64,000 nucleotides of DNA from Temnothorax longispinosus (Eukaryota > Arthropoda > Insecta > Hymenoptera > Formicidae). The DNA lies in NCBI RefSeq assembly GCF_030848805.1, contig NC_092358.1, forward strand, positions 28,501,720-28,565,719. The letters are read 5' to 3'. Position numbers and translations under genes: made by a program. Below the pieces are notes generated by a model, which was given only the letters and a program-made list of their open reading frames with translations, ran no database searches and had not been told where the DNA came from. Shown here in pieces: positions 33,973-44,435 of the stretch; position 1 is the first letter of the stretch; each line of letters opens with the position of its first letter.

Positions 33973-35250
33973 ATGAAAAAGTCGAGTGGTAAGGCGTACG
34001 CTTCTAGTCAGGAGGACAGTGAGAATGACAGCGACGTAACAGAATGCAGCATCGGAAGCAATTCCACCGCTGGCACTCATCGTAGCGATACGCCCACTCG
34101 CAGCGCTCGTTACAAACGGAAGGGTCGTCGCAGGAGTAAAACAGCAAAGTACAAACCTTCTACAGACAAGCCATTGTATAAGTACTGCTGTAGCGTCAAG
34201 GAAGATCATGGACAACCCTTATTTGGCGTACAATTCAATTATCATTTGAAGGAAGGCGAACCGTTGATATTTGCCTCTGTAGGTAGCAATCGCGTAAGCA
34301 TCTATGAGTGTCCGCAGAGCGGAAATATACGGCTGCAACAATGTTACGCCGATCCGGACACAGAAGAGAACTTTTACACGTGTGCATGGACATACGATGA
34401 TCCTGGGAAGCCTTTGTTAGCTGTGGCGGGATCACGCGGAGTCATCCGAGTTATTAGTGCCTCGACAATGACTTGCATCAAGCATTATATTGGCCACGGT
34501 CATGCGATAAACGAGCTGAAGATTCATCCCAAGGATCCAAACATCCTGTTGTCTGCATCGAAAGATCATGCTTTAAGATTATGGAACATTAAAACGGACG
34601 TGTGCATCGCGATCTTTGGTGGCGTGGAGGGCCATCGAGACGAAGTCCTGAGCGCCGATTTCGATATAAGAGGCCAAAGGATTATCTCGTGCGGAATGGA
34701 TCATGCTCTTAAGTTATGGTCCTTGGACAAACCAGACATGCAGGAAGCGATAAAACAGTCCTATCATTGCAATCCCACCCGCAACGGCAGGCCCTTTGAC
34801 TCGATACTTCAACATTTCCCGGACTTCACCACTCGCGACGTTCATCGAAATTACGTCGACTGCGTCAAGTGGTTCGGCGACTTTATCTTGAGCAAGTCCT
34901 GCGAAAACTGTATCGTGTGCTGGAAACCGGGTAGACTCGAGGACTCGCAGCTACGCAGTGGAGAAACGAGCGCGACGGTTTTACACCGTTTCGAGTTTAA
35001 AGAATGTGACATTTGGTTTATACGTTTCTCCATGGATTTCTGGCAGCGCACGATCGCCCTGGGGAATCAAGTCGGTCGCACTTACGTTTGGGATTTAGAC
35101 GTGGACGAGCCCGGGCAAGCGCGCTGTTGGTCCCTTCAGCATCCCCGTTGCACCGCGCCAATTCGACAAACCAGCCTAAGCCGCGATGGCTCCGTGTTAT
35201 TGTGCGTCTGCGATGACGCGACAGTCTGGAGGTGGAATCGCGACCACTAA
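33973..35250 (+). CDS. eed: Polycomb protein EED / extra sexcombs, intronless
   Basis: A single ORF of 425 residues. A Ser/Asp-rich and then basic N-terminal tail (about residues 1-70) is followed by the seven-bladed WD40 propeller of EED/esc. Diagnostic segments are KEDHGQPLFGVQFNYHLKEG, ASVGSNRVSIYEC, GHGHAINELKIHP, LLSASKDHALRLWN, FGGVEGHRDEVLSADFD and the C-terminal LCVCDDATVWRWNR. EED is the subunit of Polycomb repressive complex 2 that binds trimethyl-lysine in its aromatic cage and activates the EZH2/E(z) H3K27 methyltransferase. The reading frame is intact, so the gene looks functional. No intron interrupts the coding region, unlike the multi-exon vertebrate gene. It follows the CENP-M-like gene by 175 bp on the same strand. 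Confidence 0.95.
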   Translation: MKKSSGKAYASSQEDSENDSDVTECSIGSNSTAGTHRSDTPTRSARYKRKGRRRSKTAKYKPSTDKPLYKYCCSVKEDHGQPLFGVQFNYHLKEGEPLIFASVGSNRVSIYECPQSGNIRLQQCYADPDTEENFYTCAWTYDDPGKPLLAVAGSRGVIRVISASTMTCIKHYIGHGHAINELKIHPKDPNILLSASKDHALRLWNIKTDVCIAIFGGVEGHRDEVLSADFDIRGQRIISCGMDHALKLWSLDKPDMQEAIKQSYHCNPTRNGRPFDSILQHFPDFTTRDVHRNYVDCVKWFGDFILSKSCENCIVCWKPGRLEDSQLRSGETSATVLHRFEFKECDIWFIRFSMDFWQRTIALGNQVGRTYVWDLDVDEPGQARCWSLQHPRCTAPIRQTSLSRDGSVLLCVCDDATVWRWNRDH

Positions 35251-35978
35251 CTCTACTCGAATCCATTTTACCATGACTAAGAAAACGTGCCTTTTCGTGC
35301 TAAGCTATATTGAATATTCGTGCTTTTTTTATAGCAATTAGTTAAATCTAGGCGAAACTTAATCTATTAATTCAGAATCTTGAAACACAAATGCAGTACA
35401 TGTACGCGCATATATAATCAAAAAAATTAGATTCCCGACGAATTGCCGAAAATTGAACATTTGTAACAGATTGGTATTCTCGACGGTTTTCGATGTAGCT
35501 GTAAAATTTTACATTATAACAAAGTTACGATTTAACTACGAAAGTATATCTAGAATTATAAATGAATGAGATTATAGAAAATAGAAAATGTTTTTGTTAT
35601 ATCTTTTGCGATATATCACAAACGATATTTGTATGTGTAGAGGAATTAATTCTGTTTTATAACTTGAAAAGATTTGTACAATTTGTCCAGAAGTGACTTC
35701 CTTCAATTAATTGTAATGCAATTTTCACGCTCAATATAATCTAATTTCAAGATCAGACAACACTGTTAGCAACAGTATCATTTTTATATCTTTGTAAAAC
35801 AATAAAATTAATAAACAGAGCTCGTATTATTATTACTGTTTAATTATTAAGATCGGATTGCAGGTGTGTATTGTATTTATTATTTCGATGGGAAAGAGAG
35901 TGATCTCTCCAACAAAAAATCATTTCAAGTTGAACAGTTGGCATCATTGGCATCACCCAGCACCATCAGCATTACCGA
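35251..35978. other. EED 3' UTR and flank up to the assembly gap
   Basis: AT-rich sequence without a gene. Two overlapping polyadenylation signals (AATAAA at 35801 and a second shortly after) probably end the EED transcript. Confidence 0.6.
35801..35806 (+). terminator. EED polyadenylation signal candidate
   Basis: AATAAA about 550 bp after the EED stop codon, followed by a second ATAAA and a T-rich stretch. Confidence 0.5.
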
Positions 35979-36478
35979 NNNNNNNNNNNNNNNNNNNNNN
36001 NNNNNNNNNNNNNNNNNNNNNNNNNNNNNNNNNNNNNNNNNNNNNNNNNNNNNNNNNNNNNNNNNNNNNNNNNNNNNNNNNNNNNNNNNNNNNNNNNNNN
36101 NNNNNNNNNNNNNNNNNNNNNNNNNNNNNNNNNNNNNNNNNNNNNNNNNNNNNNNNNNNNNNNNNNNNNNNNNNNNNNNNNNNNNNNNNNNNNNNNNNNN
36201 NNNNNNNNNNNNNNNNNNNNNNNNNNNNNNNNNNNNNNNNNNNNNNNNNNNNNNNNNNNNNNNNNNNNNNNNNNNNNNNNNNNNNNNNNNNNNNNNNNNN
36301 NNNNNNNNNNNNNNNNNNNNNNNNNNNNNNNNNNNNNNNNNNNNNNNNNNNNNNNNNNNNNNNNNNNNNNNNNNNNNNNNNNNNNNNNNNNNNNNNNNNN
36401 NNNNNNNNNNNNNNNNNNNNNNNNNNNNNNNNNNNNNNNNNNNNNNNNNNNNNNNNNNNNNNNNNNNNNNNNNNNNNN
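35979..36478. other. Assembly gap (500 N)
   Basis: Exactly 500 undetermined bases, a conventional size for a gap of unknown length. It lies next to the satellite array and a transposon-like fragment, so the real distance and the true array length are unknown. Confidence 1.
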
Positions 36479-36610
36479 GGGTCTAAAACCACCCAGTGTA
36501 TACTTTTACGGTCAATTTTACGTCAGTGACTGCAAATGTCGAGAAAACGCGTTTTGGAGACATGGGTCTAAAACGACCCATGTGTATACTTTTTACGGTC
36601 AATTTGTGAC
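36479..36610. repeat. Direct-repeat fragment, probable transposon end, next to the gap
   Basis: Two copies of a roughly 41-bp sequence starting GGGTCTAAAACNACCCA and continuing GTGTATACTTTTTACGGTC occur at 36479 and 36564, 85 bp apart. Short GGGTC...GACCC inverted words of this type are common at the ends of degraded DNA transposons. I cannot assign a family. Confidence 0.4.
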
Positions 36611-36689
36611 CGTGACGGTTTGGGTGTGATTTTCCCACGCAACGATTTTATGATGATTTTATTTTAAAATTTTAGCCGCTGTGCTTTTT

Positions 36690-39600
36690 TCAATTTGAAA
36701 TTAAGTCCAACTCACAGGGGCCTGCAGGACAACCAATCGGCGCCGAGATCAAAGCGCGCGCAGCTTAAAATTGAAATTAAGTCCAACTCACAATGGCTGG
36801 AGGAACAACCAATCGGGGCCGAGATAAACGGCGCTGGTTAAAATTGAAATTAAGTCCAACTCACAATGACCTGCAGGAACAACAAGACGAGGCCGAGATA
36901 AGCGGCGCTGTTTAAAATTGAATTAAGTCCAAACTCACAATGGCCTTGAAATTAAGTCACCAGGCCGGCAGGAACAACCTCACAGGGGCCTGCAGGAACA
37001 ACCAATCGGCGCTTACAAGGGCCGGCAGAACAACCAATCGGCGCTTTGCGAGATATAACGCGCGCAGCTTAAAATTGAAATTAAGTCCAACTCACAGGGG
37101 CCTGCAGGAACAACCAATCGGCGCCGAGATAAGCGCGCGCTCCTTAAAATTGAAATTAAGCCAGCTCACAAAGGCCGCAGGAACAACCAATCGGCGATGC
37201 TTAAAATTGAAATTAAGCCCAGCTCACAAGGGCCTGCAGGAACAACCAATCGGCGCTCCTTAAAATTGAAATTAAGCCCTGCTCACAAGGGCCTGCAGGA
37301 ACAACCAATCGGGCGCTTTTTAAAATTGAAATTAAGTCCAGCTCACAAGGGCCTGCAGGAACAACCAATCGGCGCTGCTTAAAATTGAAATTAAGACCAG
37401 CTCACAAGAGCCGGTTTGGAACACCAATCGGCGCTGCCTAAAATTGAAATTAAGTCCAGCTCACAAGGGCCGCAGGAACAACCAACGGCGCTCCTTAAAA
37501 TTGAAATTAGCTCAGCTCACAATGGCCTGCAGGAACAACCAATCGGCGCTCCTTAAAATTGAAATTAAGCCCAGCTCACAAGGGCCTGCAGGAACAACCA
37601 ATCGGCGCTCCTTAAATTGAAATTAAGTCCAGCTCACAAGGCCTGCAGGAACAACCAATCAACGCTCCTTTAAATTGAAATTAAGTCCAGCTCACAAGGG
37701 CCTGCAGGAACAACCAATCGGCGCTCCTTAAAATTGAAATTAAGCTCAGCTCACAAGGGCCTGCAGGAACAACCAATCGGCGCTGCTTAAAATTGAAATT
37801 AAGTCCAGCTCACAAGGGCCGGTAGGAACAACCAATCGGCGCTGCTTAAAATTGAAATTAAGTCCAGCTCACAAGGGCCGGCAGAAACAACCAATCGGCG
37901 CTGCTTAAAATTGAAATTAAGCCCAGCTCACAAGGGCCTGCCGGAACAACCAATCGGCGCTGCTTAAAATTGCAATTAAGCCCAGCTCACAAGGGCCTGC
38001 TGGAACAACCAATCGGCGCTGCTTAAAATTGCAATTAAGCCCAGTTCACAAGGGCCTGCCGGAACAACCAATCGGCGCTGCTTAAAATTGAAATTAAGTC
38101 TAGCTCACAAGGGCCTGCAGGAACAACCAATCGGCGCTGCTTAAAATTGAAATTAAGTCCAGCTCACAAGGGCCGGTAGGAACAACCAATCGGCGCTGCT
38201 TAAAATTGAAATTAAGTCCAGCTCACAGAGGCCGGCAGAAACAACCAATCGGCGCTGCTTAAAATTGAAATTAAGCCCAGCTCACAAGGGCCTGCCGGAA
38301 CAACCAATCGGCGCTGCTTAAAATTGAAATTAAGTCCAGCTCACAAGGGCCTGCAGGAACAACCAATCGGCGCTGCTTAAAATTGAAATTAAGTCCAGCT
38401 CACAAGGGCCTGCAGGAACAACCAATCGGCGCTGCTTAAAATTGAAATTAAGCCCAGCTCACAAGGGCCTGCCGGAACAACCAATCGGCGCTGCTTATGA
38501 TTGAAATTAAGTCCAACTCACAAGGGCCTGCAGGAACAACCAATCGGGGCCGAGATAAACAGCGCTGGTTAAAATTGAAATTAAGTCCAACTCACAATGA
38601 CTTGCAGGAACAACCAATCGGGGCCGAGATAAGCGGCGCTGGTTAAAATTGAAATTAAGTCCAACTCACAATGGCCTGGAGAAACAACCAATCGGGGCCG
38701 AGATAAGCGGCGCTGGTTAAAATTGAAATTAAGTCCAACTCACCAGGGCCTGCAGGAACAACCAATCGAGGCCGAGATAAGCGGCGCTGGTTAAAATTGA
38801 AATTAAGTCCAACTCACAAGGGCCTGCAGGAACAACCAATCGGCGCTGCTTATGATTGAAATTAAGTCCAGCTCACAAGGGCCTGCAGGAACAACCAATC
38901 GGGGCCGAGATAAACAGCGCTGGTTAAAATTGAAATTAAGTCCAACTCACAATGGCCTGGAGAAACAACCAATCGGGGCCGAGATAAGCGGCGCTGGTTA
39001 AAATTGAAATTAAGTCCAGCTCTCCAGGGCCTGCAGGAACAACCGATCGAGGCCGAGATAAGCAGCGCTGGTTAAAATTGAAATTAAGTCCAACTCACAA
39101 GGGCCTGCAGGAACAACCAATCGGCGCTGCTTATGATTGAAATTAAGTCCAGCTCACAAGGGCCTGCACTAACAACCAATCGGCGCTGCTTAACATTGAA
39201 ATTAAGTCTAACTCACAAGGGCCTGCAGGAACAACCAATCGGCGCTTGTTAAAATTGAAATTAAGTCCAGCTCACAAGGGCCTGCAGGAACAACCAATCG
39301 GGGCCGAGATAAGCGGCGCTGGTTAAAATTGAAATTAAGTCCAACTCACAATGACCTGCAGGAACAACCAATCGGGGCCGAGATAAGCGGCGCTGGTTAA
39401 AATTGAAATTAAGTCCAACTCACAATGACCTGCAGGAACAACCAATCGGGGCCGAGATAAGCGGCGCTGGTTAAAATTGAAATTAAGTCCAGCTCACAAG
39501 AGCCTGCAGGAACAACCAATCGGCGCTGCTTATGATTGAAATTAAGTCCAGCTCACAAGGGCCTGCAGGAACAACCAATCGGCGCTGCTTATGATTGAAA

Positions 39601-40130
39601 TTAAGTCCAGCTCACAAGGGCCTGCACTAACAACCAATCGGCGCTGCTTAACATTGAAATTAAGTCTAACTCACAAGGGCCTGCAGGAACAACCAATCGG
39701 CGCTTGTTAAAATTGAAATTAAGTCCAGCTCACAAGGGCCTGCAGGAACAACCAATCGGGGCCGAGATAAACGGCGCTGGTTAAAATTGAAATTAAGTCC
39801 AACTCACAATGACCTGCAGGAACAACCAATCGGCGCCGAGATAAGCGGCGCTGCTTAAAATTGAATTTAAGTCTAACTCACAATGGCCTGCAAAAACAAC
39901 CAATCGGCGCCGAGATAAACGGCGCTGCTTAAAATTGAAATTAAGTCCAACTCACAAAGGCCTGCAGGAACAACCAATCGGCGCCGAGATAAGCGGCGCT
40001 CCTTAAAATTGAAATTAAGTCCAACTCACAAGGGCCTGCAGGAACAACCAATCGGCGCCGCGATACGCGACGCTTAAAGTTTAAATTAGATCTAACTCCC
40101 TAGGGGCCTGCAGGCAGAACAACCAATCGG
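36690..40130. repeat. Satellite array of 59-bp and 74-bp monomers
   Basis: About 3.4 kb of tandem repeat, roughly 50 or more units. The 59-bp monomer runs CTTAAAATTGAAATTAAGTC, then CAGCTCACAAGGGCCTGCAG, then GAACAACCAATCGGCGCTG. The 74-bp form has a 15-bp insertion (GGGCCGAGATAAGCG or close) before the final GCGCTG. Long units dominate the first few hundred bases, 59-bp units fill about 37140-38520, and the two are mixed from 38520 to 40080. Higher-order duplication is visible: a block of seven units (four short plus three long, 458 bp) recurs at an offset of 458 bp (marker variant GCACTAACAACC at about 39166 and 39624), and a 355-bp offset (one short plus four long) links the GATAAACAG variants at about 38554 and 38909. 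The left edge is degenerate and lies close to an assembly gap. Confidence 0.95.
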
Positions 40131-40947
40131 CGCCGCGATACGCTTAAAATTTACTGCCACGATACGTAACTTAAAATTTAAATTATTAAACACGGTAAAA
40201 TATGGTGAAATAAAATAAATAAATGGTCAAATATGGCGAAATAAAATCAAATACGGTAAATAACGTTGAAATAAAGTCAAATCTGCACATAAACACATAC
40301 ATACATACAGACATGCAATTTTAATGCAATTTTTCGACATTTTAGAACACTCTGAACATATTAACTTCCGCAAATTTGAAGATATCGATCTATTTCTAAT
40401 TTTATTAGGTAATTCTTCAGTTTAGCTACCTCGGTTTACTTACTTTCTTTCGTTTTTTAACTTTTAGATCTAGGAAAATATGACAGGTAAGTTAAACCAA
40501 GATCAAAATTAACCTGCGTTGATAGAAATGGACATAAATGGCCGCGTTCAGCAGACACAACTGTTGAGTGTCGTCTTATCAACACTCTGCGTTGATTGCT
40601 TGGTTCTAAAAGTAAGAGCCAATCACGTTCGACTGCTACTGATCGTTTTGGTCTGCTGAACGCGACCAATGGTGTCCAATCTCAATCCTTGAGGATCTCT
40701 AGGTTGGCTCGGTTGGCCGCTCTCATGTTTCTCTCTGTCTATAACTATATCTATTGTTGTATGCTACTTTTCGAGTGCGAGTCAAATAACCTCACGTTGT
40801 GTTATTATAATTTTGTTACACAAAATCTAAATATACGTGTGCCATATAGCTTTTTAGAGTTGGAAGCATCCACTCCGAAAGGAAATTTAACAACCTATAT
40901 GCGATATTATTTTGTCCGTAATACGATACATATCATATATCAGAAAT
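40131..40947. other. Region between the satellite and TEX10
   Basis: AT-rich flank with degenerate satellite remnants at its left end (to about 40180), then a palindrome at 40538-40671 (separate entry) and the TEX10 5' flank. No coding exon seen. Confidence 0.55.
40538..40671. repeat. Palindromic element upstream of TEX10
   Basis: The left arm starts AATGGCCGCGTTCAGCAGAC and the right arm ends GTCTGCTGAACGCGACCAAT. The inner part has ATTGCTTGGTTCTAAAAGTA and AGAGCCAATCACG. It is the same family as the element at 44835-44978, which shares the GCGTTCAGCAGAC ends and the TTCTTACTTTTAGAACCAA middle. It ends about 275 bp before the TEX10 ATG. Confidence 0.85.
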
Positions 40948-43186
40948 ATGAGTAAAGGTCATAAACGTTCGAAACGCCTGAAATCAGAAAAGTCGAAAAT
41001 AAAATTGAAAACTAAGAGATCCGTCACGTCGTTACCGAAAGGCTTGAATATTACGGATACGTCGTTTAAAGTAAAGAAGATACTGATACGTGAACAATTG
41101 AAGCAACGGAGTGAAACGGAAATTCTCAGTTCTCGCAAATTGAATATCGATGTACGTAAATCAATTTACATTTCATTTCTACGAGTTACGTGAATGATAA
41201 TTTGCGAATGGTAATCTAGTGGATATATATATATATAATATCCTTTTTTTTTTCAGGATTTATTAACGCGTTTTCGGCATCACAATTCGACTGTGAGAGA
41301 AGATGCGTTGAGACAATTGAAAGACATCTTGTCGCGAAATTCTCCAAAAACTCTACATTCGCACGTGAATTCTTTGTTACGTGGTATTGCGGCTTTATCT
41401 CTTGATAAAGAGAGAAATGTACGAACAAGTTCCTTTCATGCGCTTGATTTTATTCTTGGCCGTATTTCGACGCGACACGTGACACCCTTGCGTGAAATTG
41501 TAATATCGTATTTAAGCTGTGCCATGACGCATATTGATCCACGTGTGAAGGAAGATTCTCTACTTTTCTTGGATGTTCTCGTAAAGAATTGCGATAGTGT
41601 CGTGGCGAGAGACAGCCATAAAATATTACCCAATTTTTTGGGTATGATATGTAGCGTACACAACCAAGTTAGACCTGGGGCACGATTAACGACGACGCTA
41701 AATTCCAAGAGCACGGATGTAAAATGGAGAATTAAAGTTTTGGAACGTTTAGCTAATATGTTTGTCTCTATAGTAAGCTATAGAAAGCTTTGTATTGATG
41801 CGCGGTCGAACGTGCTTCCGATCGCGAGAGCGACGAGATATACCAGATATATTCCCGTTTATAGCGATAACGTGACTCGAGTTTGTGAACGTAATCTTGA
41901 CAAAGATGTGTGCTCGATAGGTAGTAGTAGCGTGAAAGAAACTCTACCTGTAGAAGACGTCATGAAATATGTAGATTTATTGATGCCACTGATGTCTGAT
42001 ATTTGGCTTGAAGTATGCCCGGATGAAAAAGTGTCGAGTTACACAGAACGTACGATTTCGAGTGAGGCAGCTGCATTATTGACGAGTATCGTCGTGATTG
42101 TACAATCGATTGTGGAATACATTGATACGTTGGATTGCAACGATTATGACGTCGCGCGTACGAGACATTGGTTTAAAGATACATTTCACGATGCATATAT
42201 AAAGAATTTTCTGTCGAGATTTCCATATGGTAAAGTAAAGCCATTTGTTCATGAATCCAGAAAACATCAAGAGAATTTCTCTCAAGCGGATTGTATGGAT
42301 GGATGTTTGGAACAGAACTTGGGACTTTGTCAAATTCACGCATGGTTTACATCTCTGTTTAACAAGAAGGAACAATTTCCCAAGTCTACCAAAACCTATT
42401 GCGTATCAATTGTGAAATATTTAAATGGTAACGTAATATTGCCTCACGTATCTCGTGCCTTTTTTTCACAAAACACAATGACCTCTTTCTCTTTCACAGG
42501 TACTATTGAAACGTGGTGCGACTCGTCCGCATCGTCCGCATCGTTCTCGCGACTGATTAAACTTTTAAGAACTTTATTTTTGCGAGCTGGTCCAGTTTGG
42601 TATACCAACTGTATTAGTTTAAGTCATACTTTACGATTGATTATTGAAGCATCTACTCGTTTACCGAAGAAAGACGTGCAATCACACTTGTATCTGATTA
42701 TCGGTGACGTTATGTTGGAAAGCACGTTAATCGAGTTACATAGGTAATCGTTTTAAATAGAATAATATGGTAGATACGTTAGTTTCTGTAGAGCATATGA
42801 CGTTTTTTATACTTGTTTCATTTGACAGAGAGAAGGCGTTTGAAAACTTTATTACGATCTTACCGAATTTACTCCTGAGATCAAGCATAGATGACGTCGT
42901 AATTCGAATGATCGGTCAAATAGTTTTACGTTTTAAGGAATATATCCGGAAAGAATTGATAGCTAAACGCAAGGCTATTATCGGTGAGAAGTTATATGAA
43001 CGTAATTAAGGATGAATTAAGGGCGTTATATTATATGTGCTGTAACTTTCATTGTGTATTAATAACGCTTTATTCTTTTCAGAAAATGCTAAGAAGATCG
43101 ACATTGTAGGTTCACAGGATGATAAACGATCGAGACTCATGATTTGTAATCTATTTTATTTTGTAGATTCACAAATTTATTATTAA
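40948..43186 (+). CDS. TEX10: Testis-expressed protein 10 homologue (Ipi1/Rix1-complex subunit), 4 exons
   Basis: Exons 40948-41151, 41257-42743, 42829-42983, 43083-43186, with agreeing phases and 649 residues. A Lys-rich N-terminus (MSKGHKRSKRLKSEKSKIKL) is followed by the Ipi1 helical-repeat domain: HHNSTVREDALRQLKDILSR, KERNVRTSSFHALDFIL, MTHIDPRVKEDSLLFLDVLV, and a C-terminus ending CNLFYFVDSQIYY that is typical of TEX10. TEX10/Ipi1 works with PELP1/Rix1 and WDR18/Ipi3 in nucleolar maturation of the pre-60S ribosome and in the Five-Friends-of-Methylated-Chtop complex. Exon 2 is unusually long for this window (1.49 kb). If the intron after 42743 were retained, the frame would stop one codon later; the donor gtaatcg and the in-frame exon 3 argue for splicing. 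Confidence 0.93.
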
Positions 43187-43453
43187 ATAACGAATTTATC
43201 AATTTGTCGCATGTTGAATGTTGTACGATCGGTTTGTCTATGTTGAGCGCGAGTCTTGATAAATTTTTATTAACATATCGTACGACGCCCGACGTAATTA
43301 GACTTTAATATATCGTGCTGCGATAACGAGACAAGCGCGAATAAAAAGAAAAAAAAGTTTCGAATGTTAACTCAGCCCGATGTTAACTTGGCCATTCTAT
43401 CGCGTGAATCAAATTTTTCTCAGAGACAGATACGTAGAAGTCCTTGACTATAA

Positions 43454-43903
43454 GGCCGAGTTTCCACTGAGCGCGCCACGCGTCGCGTCATCAGGAGTTA
43501 GGCTGAGTTTCCACTGAGCGCGTCACGCGTCGCGTCGTCACAAGTTAACCAATCAAAACATCCCATTTCATTACATTCTTGTGACGGGATCGAACGGGGA
43601 TGTTTTGATTGGTTCAACTCGGACGACGCGACGCGTGACGCGCTCAGTGGAAACTCAGCCTTAACCAATCAAAGCATTCCATTTTATTACATTATTTGTA
43701 ACGAGATCAAAATGGAATGTTTTGATTGGTTCAACTCGGACGACGCGACGCGTGACGCGCTCAGTGGAAACTCAGCCTTAACCAATCAAAGCATTCCATT
43801 TTATTACATTATTTGTAACGAGATCAAAATGGAATGTTTTGATTGGTTAACTCGGACGACGCGACGCGTGACGCGCTCAGTGAAAACTCAGCCCTCAGCC
43901 TGA
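43454..43903. repeat. Composite inverted/tandem repeat with GAGTTTCCACTGAGCGCG ends
   Basis: Left ends at 43455 and 43501 read GCTGAGTTTCCACTGAGCGC or close, followed by CACGCGTCGCGTC. The right ends are the reverse complement (GACGCGACGCGTGACGCGCT then CAGTGGAAACTCAGCC). The right half is tandemly repeated with a 117-bp period: TTAACCAATCAAAG occurs at 43661 and 43778. Each inner segment pairs ACCAATCAAA(A/G)CATTCC with GGAATGTTTTGATTGGTT. So a palindrome has been partly amplified, leaving one left arm pair and three right arms. Confidence 0.85.
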
Positions 43904-43920
43904 GTTTAATCGGAGAGACT

Positions 43921-44064
43921 GGCTGCGTTCTGCCGATACTCCGCTAGCCTAGCAATCGTGAGCAGTCGCTCGTTTCCTCTCCTTTTAATCCATTGGGTCA
44001 AAGGAGAGGAAACGAGCGACTGCTCACGATTGCTAGGCTAGCGGAGTATCGGCAGAACGCAGCC
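43921..44064. repeat. 144-bp near-perfect palindrome (GGCTGCGTTC ends)
   Basis: The arms match over more than 60 bp: the left begins GGCTGCGTTCTGCCGATACT and the right ends AGTATCGGCAGAACGCAGCC. The loop is about 20 bp (CCTTTTAATCCATTGGGTCA) and carries ATTGG. Transcription through this would give a very stable hairpin RNA. Confidence 0.92.
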
Positions 44065-44125
44065 ACTGTACATACTACGTGATATCGGCCCTAAAGGCCA
44101 TTGCACGTAATAAAGCCCAAATCAG

Positions 44126-44255
44126 ACTAGCGGCTCGCGGCCGCGACTGCGATTGCGATTTCGTCCCTTGACCAATGAGAAAGAAGCTGCTGGCAATTCG
44201 GACATTTCTCATTGGTCAAGAGACGAAATCGCCGTCGCGGCCGCGAGCCGCTAGT
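44126..44255. repeat. 130-bp palindrome with GC-rich ends
   Basis: The left arm begins ACTAGCGGCTCGCGGCCGCG and the right arm ends CGCGGCCGCGAGCCGCTAGT. The inner part pairs TTGACCAATGAGAAA with TTTCTCATTGGTCAA. It sits just after a fragment reading GGCCATTGCACGTAATAAAG, which is the end of the family seen at 58716. Confidence 0.9.
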
Positions 44256-44270
44256 AGGATATAGGCATAA

Positions 44271-44411
44271 TGCTGGGTCTACAATGCGAGTCGCAAAGTC
44301 GTGAGTCGCAAGAATTGACCAATCACCAGTCGATTATTCTCCTCAAATTCGCGTTGTGATTGGTTCATTTCCTACGACTCATGATTCACGACTCGCATTG
44401 TAGACCCCGCA
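44271..44411. mobile_element. Foldback MITE, TGCTGGGTCTACAATGCGAG family, copy 1
   Basis: The ends are TGCTGGGTCTACAATGCGAG and CTCGCATTGTAGACCCCGCA. The inner arms pair AATTGACCAATCACCAG with GTGATTGGTTCATT. Flanks are TAA on the left and TTA on the right, so one duplication copy has changed, unlike the copies at 44624 and 60397. Confidence 0.88.
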
Positions 44412-44435
44412 TTACTGCAAATGGAAGTTCTTCAG

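Noticed and set aside
34235..35266. Antisense ORFs across EED, and similar shadows over the TRP, UBE2S and DNAJA3 exons
   Set aside because: They overlap strongly supported coding exons on the other strand and have no recognisable domain.
36940..37382. ORFs of 61-107 residues inside the satellite
   Set aside because: They read the repeated monomer (LKLSPAHKGLQEQPIG type) and depend on indels between units; no gene signal.
36690..40130. CRISPR-like appearance of regularly spaced repeats
   Set aside because: The units are directly contiguous 59/74-bp monomers without unique spacers, in an animal genome; this is a satellite.
36690..40130. Satellite as a centromere with CENP-B boxes, prompted by the nearby CENP-M-like gene
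   Set aside because: No CENP-B-box-like 17-mer is seen in the monomer, the surroundings are gene-rich, and gene proximity carries no functional meaning here.
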